From Hominiventricola filiformis (lineage in GTDB: Bacteria; Bacillota; Clostridia; Lachnospirales; Lachnospiraceae), in the NCBI RefSeq assembly GCF_020686965.1, contig NZ_JAJEPS010000008.1:1-64000 (forward strand): a stretch of DNA of 64,000 nucleotides. The letters run 5' to 3'. Position 1 is the first letter of the stretch. Every line of letters starts with the position of its first letter. The position numbers and the translations under genes were made by a program. Positions 18,568 to 25,711 of this stretch are shown here, one piece after another. The notes under the pieces were generated by a model. That model searched no databases. It saw only the letters and a program-made list of their open reading frames with translations, and had not been told where the DNA came from.

Positions 18568-18776
18568 AAAGTGAATACTGCGAAAGATGAAAAATCTGCC
18601 GCTTATGTTATGAAGATACTGATGAACTAAACGACCTGAGTTTTCAAAGACTGTAGACATGCCAGATGTTTGGAATGGAATGTATATAAATCCAGAACTT
18701 ACAAATACTAGATACAAATCAGACTGCGGAAACAAATTTTTTGACCTATAAATTTAAGACATTGGAGGAACATGAT

Positions 18777-19325
18777 ATGAAAGCAACAGGAATTGTACGG
18801 CGGATTGATGATCTTGGCAGGGTGGTTGTACCAAAGGAAATTCGACGTACACTCAGAATCAGAGAAGGAGATCCGCTGGAAATTTTCACGGACCGGGAAG
18901 GAGAGATTATCTTAAAGAAATATTCTCCCATCGGAGAACTAGGGGCTTTTGCACAACAGTATGCGGACAGTCTTGCACAGACAACCGGATATGTAGTATG
19001 TGTAACTGACCGGGATACAGTGATTGCCTGCGCCGGAAACGGTAAAAAAGAATACCTTGGCAGACATATCAGCCGTGAGTTGGAGGAACTGATTCAGGGA
19101 CGCCAGAGCCTTCAGGCGGTCAGTGGTGACCGTAGTTTTGTTCCTGTATCATCGGAACCGATGGAGGGAATTCTATCAGAGACGATTGCCCCGGTAATCA
19201 GTGAAGGGGATGCTATTGGATCGGTAATTCTGCTTGGACGGGAAGGCAAAAATAAGATGGGGGAGACAGAACAGAAGCTTGCAGCTGCAGCGGCGGCATT
19301 TCTTGGAAGACAGATGGAACAGTAA
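18777..19325 (+). CDS. spoVT: Stage V sporulation protein T (AbrB-type regulator)
   Basis: 182 residues. AbrB swapped-hairpin DNA-binding domain at 1-50 (MKATGIVRRIDDLGRVVVPK) and a GAF-like C-terminal domain (about 60-180). In spore formers this is a forespore, sigma-G-controlled modulator of late genes. ATG 18777 has GGAGGA 8 bases upstream and is the conserved start. The upstream interval 18568-18776 is AT-rich; I could not pick out a convincing sigma-G promoter. Its presence supports a spore-forming ancestry of the host. Confidence 0.93.
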   Translation: MKATGIVRRIDDLGRVVVPKEIRRTLRIREGDPLEIFTDREGEIILKKYSPIGELGAFAQQYADSLAQTTGYVVCVTDRDTVIACAGNGKKEYLGRHISRELEELIQGRQSLQAVSGDRSFVPVSSEPMEGILSETIAPVISEGDAIGSVILLGREGKNKMGETEQKLAAAAAAFLGRQMEQ

Positions 19326-19356
19326 AAAAAGCTCCGGTTATCCGGAGCTTTTTTGA
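19324..19356. terminator. Bidirectional terminator between spoVT and the P-type ATPase gene
   Basis: Stem AAGCTCCGG with CCGGAGCTT around loop TTAT (19329-19350), flanked by A and T runs on both sides. Confidence 0.85.
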
Positions 19357-19363
19357 TGCCTGA

Positions 19364-21454
19364 TTAATGATCGGTCTCTTCATTGAGAAGCGGTTTCATA
19401 TTATTCAGACTGATTAACAGAGTTGAAGTATTATGAAGTAATGCGGAAGTGGTCGGCTGCAGGATACCTGTAACACCAAGCCCGATCAGGCCGGTGTTGA
19501 ATCCTACGATGGTCCGGTAATTCCGGTGGATTCGTTTCATCAGAAGATTACTTAAATTCTTCAAAATTACCAGTTGATACAGATCATCTGCAGCTACTGT
19601 GATGTCAGCAATTTCTCTGGCAATCTCAGCTCCGTCACTGATGGCAACACCTGCATCAGCGGCAGACAGTGCTGGTGAATCGTTGATGCCATCACCTACC
19701 ATGATGACTTTGCTTCCTCTGGCTTTACATTTTTCAATGTAGTTGGCTTTGTCTTCCGGAAGAACTTCTGCATAGTATTCATCAACACCCACACGTTTTG
19801 CAATCGCAGCAGCGGTACGTTCACTGTCGCCGGTCATCATGACAACATGTCTGATGCCTGCGGCTTTCAATGCACGGACTGCATCAGCGGCCTCTGGACG
19901 AAGTGGGTCTTCAATGCAGATGACAGCGGCCAGCTGATTATCAATAGCCATATAAAGATGGGAATACTCCGTCGGAAGGTTCTGAAATTTCTCCATCTGA
20001 TCTTCTGGAATCATGCATCCCTCATCCTCGAATACAAAGTGATGGCTTCCGATAATGACTTTATGATCATCGATGGAAGTGGAGATTCCGTGAGCTACAA
20101 TATAGTTGACTTTGGAATGCATCTCCTCGTGATCCAGCTGGCGGTTTTTTGCAGCTAATACAACAGCTTTTGCCATGGAGTGGGGGAAATGTTCTTCCAG
20201 GCAGGCTGCGATTCTGAGCAGTTCATCCTTGCTGTGATGGTCAAATGCAACCACGTCTACAACGGTCGGTTTTGCTTTGGTCAGCGTGCCGGTCTTATCG
20301 AATACGATCGTATCAGCTGCGGATACTGCTTCCAAAAATTTCCCACCCTTCACAGTGATGTGATGAGACTGGGCTTCGCGGATCGCTGACAGAACAGAGA
20401 TCGGCATGGCCAGCTTCAGTGCGCAGGAGAAGTCTACCATCAGAACCGCCAGCGCTTTGGTGACATTTCTGGTGAGCAGCCAGGTCAGTACAGTTCCTCC
20501 TAAAGTATAGGGAACCAGACGGTCTGCCAGAGACTCTGCCTTGCTCTCTACGCCGGATTTCAGTTTTTCAGAATCCTCGATCATGGTTACAATCTTTTCA
20601 AATCTGGTGGAGCCGGAAATGGCTTTGACCTGAATGGTCAGCTCACCCTCTTCCAGAACAGTGCCTGCATAGACATAGGTTCCGCGGTCTTTTCGAACCG
20701 GTTCAGATTCGCCGGTCAGAGATGCCTGGTTGACTGTTGCCTCGCCCTCGCATACGATACCGTCAAACGGGATGACATTGCCCATGCGGACGATGACTTC
20801 GTCGCCCGGTTTAATGTCTTTGGACGATACCAGAATCTCCTGGTCATCTTTTTTGAGCCATACCTTGCTGACATTTAAGGACATGCTGCGTGCCAGGTCA
20901 TCCACGGATTTCTTATGGGTCCATTCTTCCAGAAGTTCGCCAATTCCCAACAGGAACATGATAGAGCTTGCGGTATCAAAATCTGCACGCAGTACGGAGA
21001 CGCCGATGGCGGTTGCATCCAGCACTTCAACCTCCAGTTTTCTGCCGGCCAGACATCTGAGCCCTTTCCATATATAATGTAAGGATTTAAAAGCGGCATA
21101 AGCGGCGCGGATCGGATATGGCAGAAACAGTTTGCTTCCTGCCCGGAGTACGACCTTCTGCACCAGTTTCTCCTGATAGGTGCTGTTCAATTCTCTTCCG
21201 GAATGCGCAAGGAGATCAGCCGGAACATCCGTTGTCTGATACTGGAAAATACGCAGCGCCTGCAGCAGTGTTTCACGGTCTCCTTTATAAGAAATGGAAG
21301 CATCACAGGTCCGCTCAAATACTTTGGCGGAAGTGACACCTGAAAGATTCTCTATATAATAAAGAAGCGTATCTGCTTCTTCATAAGACATGCGGGACTG
21401 TACCATATGAATACGAAGACGGCCCCTGATGTCGTGTTTTATAATGAATTTCAT
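19364..21454 (-). CDS. Heavy-metal-type P-type ATPase without the CPC motif
   Basis: 696 residues. P1B-like pump: phosphorylation site VFDKTGTLTKA, actuator SLTGESEPV, hinge VGDGINDSPAL. The membrane metal site that is normally CPC or SPC is here DFSCALKLAMPI, with no proline beside the cysteine, and the HP dipeptide of the nucleotide domain reads FPHSMA. The N-terminus (MKFIIKHDIRGRLRIHM) is a divergent HMA-like domain without CxxC. This matches a Firmicutes subgroup of unknown ion, found beside DUF6110 genes as here. Start: ATG 21454 follows GGAGGA; the TTG 12 bases upstream would consume that site. Confidence 0.85.
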   Translation of the reverse strand: MKFIIKHDIRGRLRIHMVQSRMSYEEADTLLYYIENLSGVTSAKVFERTCDASISYKGDRETLLQALRIFQYQTTDVPADLLAHSGRELNSTYQEKLVQKVVLRAGSKLFLPYPIRAAYAAFKSLHYIWKGLRCLAGRKLEVEVLDATAIGVSVLRADFDTASSIMFLLGIGELLEEWTHKKSVDDLARSMSLNVSKVWLKKDDQEILVSSKDIKPGDEVIVRMGNVIPFDGIVCEGEATVNQASLTGESEPVRKDRGTYVYAGTVLEEGELTIQVKAISGSTRFEKIVTMIEDSEKLKSGVESKAESLADRLVPYTLGGTVLTWLLTRNVTKALAVLMVDFSCALKLAMPISVLSAIREAQSHHITVKGGKFLEAVSAADTIVFDKTGTLTKAKPTVVDVVAFDHHSKDELLRIAACLEEHFPHSMAKAVVLAAKNRQLDHEEMHSKVNYIVAHGISTSIDDHKVIIGSHHFVFEDEGCMIPEDQMEKFQNLPTEYSHLYMAIDNQLAAVICIEDPLRPEAADAVRALKAAGIRHVVMMTGDSERTAAAIAKRVGVDEYYAEVLPEDKANYIEKCKARGSKVIMVGDGINDSPALSAADAGVAISDGAEIAREIADITVAADDLYQLVILKNLSNLLMKRIHRNYRTIVGFNTGLIGLGVTGILQPTTSALLHNTSTLLISLNNMKPLLNEETDH

Positions 21455-21463
21455 GTTTTCCTC

Positions 21464-21496
21464 CAATAAAAGACGGAGCTGTCAGGCAGCTCCGTC
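21464..21496 (-). terminator. Hairpin terminator/attenuator between the DUF6110 and ATPase genes
   Basis: Perfect 9-bp stem GACGGAGCT (21472-21480) with AGCTCCGTC (21488-21496), followed on the minus strand by TTTTATT. It ends about 8 bp before the ATPase ribosome site, leaving no room for a promoter, so it probably reduces rather than blocks read-through. Confidence 0.7.
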
Positions 21497-21510
21497 CATA
21501 TGAATACAGA

Positions 21511-21792
21511 TTATTCTGCGTCTTCTGCAGTCTCAGCTTCCTGTACACATGCAGCTTCTTGTGCTGCTCTGTCCTCGTTGATCTGTTTTGCTTCTGCAAG
21601 AATGTCTTCTGCATTCTCCTGAACAGTAGTAGCAGTCTTCATCACGCATTCTTTTGCACGAAGAACAGCAGCGGTGCAATTGGTATATACTTTACGCGCA
21701 TCTTTGCTGGAAAGCACCTGGATGCCAGCAGTTCCGAAAAGAACGCCACCTGCGAAAAGTCCGAGTTTTTTCATTTTGGAAATGTCTAACAT
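21511..21792 (-). CDS. DUF6110 family small protein
   Basis: 93 residues. An N-terminal hydrophobic Gly-rich segment (KKLGLFAGGVLFGTAGIQVL) is followed by a helical, Ala/Glu/Lys-rich domain with ARKVYTNCTAAVLRAKEC. From memory this is the DUF6110 family that accompanies the CPC-less P-type ATPases in Clostridia. It may be a membrane-associated partner or metal-handling subunit; no function is established. AGGAGG precedes ATG 21792. It is the first gene of a two-gene unit with the ATPase. Confidence 0.7.
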   Translation of the reverse strand: MLDISKMKKLGLFAGGVLFGTAGIQVLSSKDARKVYTNCTAAVLRAKECVMKTATTVQENAEDILAEAKQINEDRAAQEAACVQEAETAEDAE

Positions 21793-21840
21793 AATTTGTT
21801 CCTCCTGTGTTATCTTATTAATATAATAGTGACTGTTTTC

Positions 21841-21890
21841 AACCGTTTTGGTTTATCTTCCATCATAGTGAGAAAATACCGGTTAGTCAA
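21841..21890 (-). promoter_or_regulatory. Promoter and possible operator of the DUF6110-ATPase unit
   Basis: Minus strand TTGACT (21885-21890), 17-bp spacer, TATGAT (21862-21867). Just downstream, near the expected start, lies the inverted repeat AACCGTTTTGGTT (21841-21853), a candidate metal-repressor site. Confidence 0.6.
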
Positions 21891-21965
21891 TTAGAACAAA
21901 CGTTAATGAAAAAAGTTATCAATAAACACACTGCGCAAAAAGTGATAATTTAATAGAAAAAAAAC

Positions 21966-22063
21966 TTGACGCAATATGTAGGGGTATGATATAGTAGACA
22001 GGCGAATGGAAGTTTAGGCTTTTTTTTTATGCCTAAAAATTGATGATTTTCGCAGGATCATCA
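21966..22063 (+). promoter_or_regulatory. Promoter and leader of the rpmG-secE-nusG unit
   Basis: TTGACG (21966-21971), 18-bp spacer, TATAGT (21990-21995). The leader contains two small hairpins, TTTAGGC/GCCTAAA (22013-22037) and TGATGAT/ATCATCA (22041-22063). The 307-bp interval between the divergent genes (21793-22099) otherwise holds nothing recognisable. Confidence 0.7.
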
Positions 22064-22099
22064 ACAAGCAAAAAGTATAAAAAAGCGAGGTGGAAAGTT

Positions 22100-22249
22100 G
22101 TGCGCGTAAAGATCACATTGGCATGTACGGAGTGCAAACAGCGTAACTACAACATGACCAAAGAAAAGAAGAATCACCCGGACAGAATGGAAACCAAGAA
22201 ATACTGTCGTTTCTGCAAGAGACATACTCTTCATAAGGAGACGAAGTAA
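22100..22249 (+). CDS. rpmG: 50S ribosomal protein L33
   Basis: 49 residues, starting at GTG 22100 (MRVKITLACTECKQRNY) with GAGGTGGA upstream; the longer frame to 22040 has no homology. It is the zinc-binding form, with CTEC and CRFC pairs. Its place directly before secE-nusG is the standard Firmicutes order. Confidence 0.95.
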   Translation: MRVKITLACTECKQRNYNMTKEKKNHPDRMETKKYCRFCKRHTLHKETK

Positions 22250-22254
22250 ATCTG

Positions 22255-22263
22255 CCCCCCCCC
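22255..22263. repeat. Run of nine C between rpmG and secE
   Basis: Homopolymer of nine C, five bases after the rpmG stop and 20 bases before the secE start. Long C-tracts are uncommon in this moderate-GC sequence and prone to slippage, but this one is non-coding. Confidence 0.9.
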
Positions 22264-22283
22264 AAGGTAAAGGAAGTGACGAA

Positions 22284-22496
22284 ATGGGAGAAACAAATAA
22301 TGCCCAGAAGGCAGGCTGGTTTACAACCTGGTGCAAAGGCGTAAAGGCCGAGTTTAAAAAGATTGTATGGCCAGACCAAAAATCACTTACGAAACAGACC
22401 ATTGCGGTAGTCAGCGTTTCTGTTGTATTGGCTCTCATTATTAAAATTCTGGATATGGTCATGACGTTCGGAATCGATCGTTTATTGACTTTATAA
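22284..22496 (+). CDS. secE: Preprotein translocase subunit SecE
   Basis: 70 residues with one C-terminal membrane segment (TIAVVSVSVVLALIIKILDM), preceded by the conserved amphipathic helix GVKAEFKKIVWPDQKSL. Essential small subunit of the SecYEG channel. Normal short length for Firmicutes. AAAGGAAG precedes the ATG. Confidence 0.95.
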   Translation: MGETNNAQKAGWFTTWCKGVKAEFKKIVWPDQKSLTKQTIAVVSVSVVLALIIKILDMVMTFGIDRLLTL

Positions 22497-22516
22497 TTCA
22501 TGAGAAAGGTGATTGT

Positions 22517-23032
22517 ATGTCAGAGACAAACTGGTATGTAGTCCATACTTATTCTGGATATGAGAATAAGGTAAAAGCTAATATTGAGAAAACCATTGAA
22601 AACAGACATCTTGAGGATCAGATTCTCGAAGTCAGAGTTCCCATGCAGGATGTGGTGGAATTGAAAGACGGTGCAAGCCGTCAGGTTTCCAAAAAAATGT
22701 TTCCTGGTTATGTTCTGATCAATATGGTCATGAACGACGACACCTGGTATGTAGTTCGCAATACCAGAGGCGTAACCGGATTCGTTGGACCGGGATCCAA
22801 ACCAGTTCCGCTGACGGAAGAGGAAATGAGACCGCTTGGGGTTCAATCGGATTCCGTGCAAATTGATTTTGCGGAAGGTGACAATGTCGTTGTTACTGGC
22901 GGCGTATGGAAAGACACTGTGGGTGTCATTCAGGCCATCAACGAAAACAAACAGAGTGTGACAATCAATGTCGACCTGTTCGGTCGTGAAACACCGGTAG
23001 AAATAAGTTTCACAGAAATTAAGAAGATGTAA
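22517..23032 (+). CDS. nusG: Transcription termination/antitermination protein NusG
   Basis: 171 residues. NGN domain (WYVVHTYSGYENKVKANIEK ... MFPGYVLINM) followed by a KOW domain (FAEGDNVVVTGGVWKDTVGV). Binds the RNA polymerase clamp. AGAAAGGTG precedes ATG 22517. No terminator separates it from rplK. Confidence 0.97.
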   Translation: MSETNWYVVHTYSGYENKVKANIEKTIENRHLEDQILEVRVPMQDVVELKDGASRQVSKKMFPGYVLINMVMNDDTWYVVRNTRGVTGFVGPGSKPVPLTEEEMRPLGVQSDSVQIDFAEGDNVVVTGGVWKDTVGVIQAINENKQSVTINVDLFGRETPVEISFTEIKKM

Positions 23033-23060
23033 ATGGTCTGCGAAAACTGTAGATCGCAGA

Positions 23061-23090
23061 TCGTGGGAGGGACATTCCCGCCATCACCAC
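23061..23090 (+). promoter_or_regulatory. L1-binding leader in front of rplK
   Basis: GTGGGAGGG ... ATTCCCGCC ... ACCAC forms the stem-bulge that mimics the L1 site on 23S rRNA; ribosomal protein L1 represses the L11-L1 operon through such a leader. A second copy lies before rplA. Confidence 0.7.
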
Positions 23091-23106
23091 AAGGAGGTGC
23101 CTAATT

Positions 23107-23535
23107 ATGGCAAAGAAAGTTACAGGTTACATCAAATTACAGATCCCTGCTGGAAAGGCAACACCGGCTCCCCCAGTAGGACCGGCTCTTGGTCAGCACG
23201 GCGTTAACATCGTACAGTTTACGAAGGAGTTCAACGCAAGAACTGCAGATCAGGGCGATATGATCATTCCGGTAGTTATTACCGTATATGCAGACAGAAG
23301 CTTCAGCTTCATTACCAAAACTCCGCCGGCAGCAGTTTTACTGAAAAAAGCATGCGGACTGAAAACCGCTTCCGCTAACTCCAAAAAGGATAAGGTCGCT
23401 ACCATTAAGAAATCTGAAGTTCAGAAGATCGCTGAACTGAAGATGCCGGATCTGACCGCAGGAAGCCTTGACGCTGCTATCAGCATGATCTCAGGTACTG
23501 CAAGAAGTATGGGTATCACCGTAGTAGACGACTAA
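23107..23535 (+). CDS. rplK: 50S ribosomal protein L11
   Basis: 142 residues. N-terminal domain with the proline-rich motif AGKATPAPPVGPALGQHGVN, and C-terminal rRNA-binding domain (KTPPAAVLLKKACG, ISGTARSMGI). Part of the GTPase-associated centre. AAGGAGGTG precedes ATG 23107. Confidence 0.98.
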   Translation: MAKKVTGYIKLQIPAGKATPAPPVGPALGQHGVNIVQFTKEFNARTADQGDMIIPVVITVYADRSFSFITKTPPAAVLLKKACGLKTASANSKKDKVATIKKSEVQKIAELKMPDLTAGSLDAAISMISGTARSMGITVVDD

Positions 23536-23556
23536 AAACTGTTGCATATGAACAGA

Positions 23557-23585
23557 CGTGGGAGGGAAATTCCCGCAATTACCAC
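23557..23585 (+). promoter_or_regulatory. Second L1-binding-like hairpin, in front of rplA
   Basis: GTGGGAGGG, AATTCCCGC and ACCAC are repeated almost exactly as before rplK, 18 bases upstream of the rplA start. This suggests that L1 can also control its own cistron directly. Confidence 0.6.
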
Positions 23586-23602
23586 CAGGAGGTTAATGAA
23601 TT

Positions 23603-24292
23603 ATGAAACATGGTAAGAAATATGTTGAGGCTGCCAAATTATACGATAAGCAGACTCAGTATGATAGAGACGAGGCTGTTGCCATCGTAAAGAAACTGGC
23701 AACCGCAAAATTTGACGAGACCATCGAGGCTCACATCAGAACCGGATGTGACGGACGTCACGCAGATCAGCAGATCCGTGGTGCAGTAGTTCTTCCGCAC
23801 GGAACCGGAAAACAGGTTCGTGTACTTGTATTCGCTAAGAATGCAAAAGCTGACGAGGCACTTGCTGCAGGCGCTGAGTTCGTAGGTGCTGAGGAGCTCG
23901 TTCCGAAGATCCAGGGCGGCTGGTTCGATTTCGACGTAGTCGTTGCTACTCCGGACATGATGGGTGTTGTTGGACGTCTGGGACGTGTACTTGGACCGAA
24001 GGGCTTAATGCCGAACCCGAAGGCTGGTACCGTAACCATGGATGTTACCAAAGCAGTCAATGATATCAAAGCCGGTAAGATCGAGTACAGACTGGATAAG
24101 AGCAATATTATCCATGTACCGGTTGGAAAAGCTTCTTTCACCGAGGAGCAGTTAGCGGACAACTTCCAGACGCTTATGGATGCCATCAATAAAGTAAAAC
24201 CGGCAGCTGTTAAAGGCCAGTACCTGAAGAGCGTAACCATCGCTCCGACCATGGGACCGGGCGTAAAAGTTAATCCTTTAAAGCTTGCCTAA
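23603..24292 (+). CDS. rplA: 50S ribosomal protein L1
   Basis: 229 residues, full length. Motifs KFDETIEAHIRTG, VVLPHGTGKQVRVLVFAK, GRLGRVLGPKGLMPNPKAGT and KGQYLKSVTIAPTMGPG are standard. Forms the L1 stalk and is the autogenous repressor of this operon. AGGAGG precedes ATG 23603. Confidence 0.98.
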   Translation: MKHGKKYVEAAKLYDKQTQYDRDEAVAIVKKLATAKFDETIEAHIRTGCDGRHADQQIRGAVVLPHGTGKQVRVLVFAKNAKADEALAAGAEFVGAEELVPKIQGGWFDFDVVVATPDMMGVVGRLGRVLGPKGLMPNPKAGTVTMDVTKAVNDIKAGKIEYRLDKSNIIHVPVGKASFTEEQLADNFQTLMDAINKVKPAAVKGQYLKSVTIAPTMGPGVKVNPLKLA

Positions 24293-24305
24293 TTACAAAA
24301 AAGTA

Positions 24306-24335
24306 TTGACATCTGATATATATTTGTGATATTTT
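24306..24335 (+). promoter_or_regulatory. Promoter of the rplJ-rplL unit
   Basis: TTGACA (24306-24311) with an 18-bp spacer to TATTTT (24330-24335); TATAAC overlaps slightly downstream. It lies directly before the L10 leader. Confidence 0.6.
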
Positions 24336-24341
24336 ATAACA

Positions 24342-24466
24342 GTTGAAGATGACTGCCCGAAGACAGCAGGTGCCGTAAGGCATAAGGTCGATACGCCTGC
24401 CGAGGAAAGCATTCGATTAAGAATGACTTATGAACCCTCTGTGTCTGCGGCACAGAGGGTTTTTTA
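24342..24466 (+). ncRNA. L10 ribosomal protein leader with attenuator
   Basis: About 125 nt of structured RNA between rplA and rplJ. It has the features of Firmicutes L10 leaders: a GC-rich multi-branch core (with CGATACGCCTGCCGAGG) and an intrinsic terminator at the end, AACCCTCTGTG (24433-24443) with CACAGAGGGTT (24451-24461) and a T-run. L10(L12)4 binding is known to control such leaders. The interval 24293-24522 holds nothing else. Confidence 0.75.
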
Positions 24467-24522
24467 ATCCTTACCACTGGGAAGGTTATCTCTTTTAAAA
24501 ATCTATAAGGAGGAAACCATTC

Positions 24523-25011
24523 ATGGCAAAAGTTGAACTGAAAAAACCGGTTGTAGACGAGATCTCTGCAAATCTGGAAGGTGCAGCTGGCGTTGTTCTG
24601 GTTGACCACTGCGGTCTGACCGTTGAGCAGGATACACAGCTTCGTAAACAGATGAGAGAAGAAGGAATCGTTTACAAGGTTTACAAAAACACCATGCTGA
24701 ACTTTGCAATCAAAGGAACCGAGTTCGAGCCGCTGTCTCAGCATCTCGAAGGACCGTCTGCAATCGCTATCTCCAAAACTGATGCGACTGCTCCGGCAAG
24801 AATCGTTGCTAACTTTGCAAAGAAAGCAGAGAAGCTTGAAATCAAAGCTGGTGTCGTAGAAGGAAACTACTACGATGCAAAGGGAATGACTGCAATCGCA
24901 AACGTTCCGTCCAGAGAAGTGCTTCTCGGAAAGCTGCTTGGCAGCATCCAGAGCCCGATCACAAACTTCGCTCGCGTTATCAATCAGATCGCAGAGAGCA
25001 AAGAGGCGTAA
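24523..25011 (+). CDS. rplJ: 50S ribosomal protein L10
   Basis: 162 residues. N-terminal rRNA-binding domain (GAAGVVLVDHCGLTVEQDTQ, YKVYKNTMLNFA, LEGPSAIAISKTD) and the C-terminal helix that carries L7/L12 dimers. AAGGAGGAAAC precedes ATG 24523. Confidence 0.97.
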   Translation: MAKVELKKPVVDEISANLEGAAGVVLVDHCGLTVEQDTQLRKQMREEGIVYKVYKNTMLNFAIKGTEFEPLSQHLEGPSAIAISKTDATAPARIVANFAKKAEKLEIKAGVVEGNYYDAKGMTAIANVPSREVLLGKLLGSIQSPITNFARVINQIAESKEA

Positions 25012-25078
25012 TCGTTATTACAATAGGAAAAGCCGCATAGCGGCATGATACAATTATTATTATTGGAGGTAAATAAAA

Positions 25079-25453
25079 ATGGCAAAATTAACTACTGCAG
25101 AATTTATTGATGCAATCAAAGAGCTTACCGTATTAGAGCTGAATGATCTTGTAAAAGCATGTGAGGAGGAGTTCGGTGTATCCGCAGCAGCTGGCGTTGT
25201 TGTAGCAGCAGCTGGAGATGGCGCAGCAGCAGCTGAAGAGAAAGATTCCTTCGACGTAGAGCTGTCTGAGGTTGGCCCGAACAAAGTTAAAGTTATCAAA
25301 GTTGTTCGTGAAGCTACCGGACTTGGCCTGAAAGAGGCTAAAGAGGTTGTTGACGGTGCTCCGAAGGTTATCAAAGAGGGCGCTTCCAAAGCTGAGGCTG
25401 AGGAGATCAAAACCAAACTTGAGGCTGAGGGTGCTAAAGTTACTCTTAAATAA
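25079..25453 (+). CDS. rplL: 50S ribosomal protein L7/L12
   Basis: 124 residues. N-terminal dimerisation domain (LTVLELNDLVKACEEEFGVS), Ala-rich hinge (VVVAAAGDGAAAAEE) and C-terminal factor-binding domain (KVIKVVREATGLGLKEAKEV). Translated from the same unit as rplJ; TTGGAGG precedes ATG 25079. Confidence 0.98.
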   Translation: MAKLTTAEFIDAIKELTVLELNDLVKACEEEFGVSAAAGVVVAAAGDGAAAAEEKDSFDVELSEVGPNKVKVIKVVREATGLGLKEAKEVVDGAPKVIKEGASKAEAEEIKTKLEAEGAKVTLK

Positions 25454-25472
25454 TTGTTTTGGTACATTCGAG

Positions 25473-25509
25473 GAAGGGTATCGCGGATGCGGTATCCTTC
25501 TTCTTTTTC
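25473..25509 (+). terminator. Terminator after rplL
   Basis: 12-bp stem (25473-25484 with 25489-25500, two wobbles), loop GGAT, followed by TTCTTTTT. It separates rplJL from rpoBC, which has its own promoter. Confidence 0.75.
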
Positions 25510-25579
25510 CATCCTTCTGATTTGTTCATATCATCTTTCAAACAGTCTCCCAAATTCATATAATTATGCATAATTTCTG

Positions 25580-25608
25580 TTGACACCCCCTGCGATTTAT
25601 GATAACAT
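25580..25608 (+). promoter_or_regulatory. Promoter of rpoB-rpoC
   Basis: TTGACA (25580-25585), 17-bp spacer, TAACAT (25603-25608), giving a leader of about 100 nt before rpoB. Confidence 0.6.
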
Positions 25609-25711
25609 GGAAAATGCACTATTGTGGTAAGGTATGCTTTCATCCTTGCTGTAATTCGTGCAGTCCTTTTGCAATATGCAGTGATTAAAATATATAAGGG
25701 GTGAAATGTCA

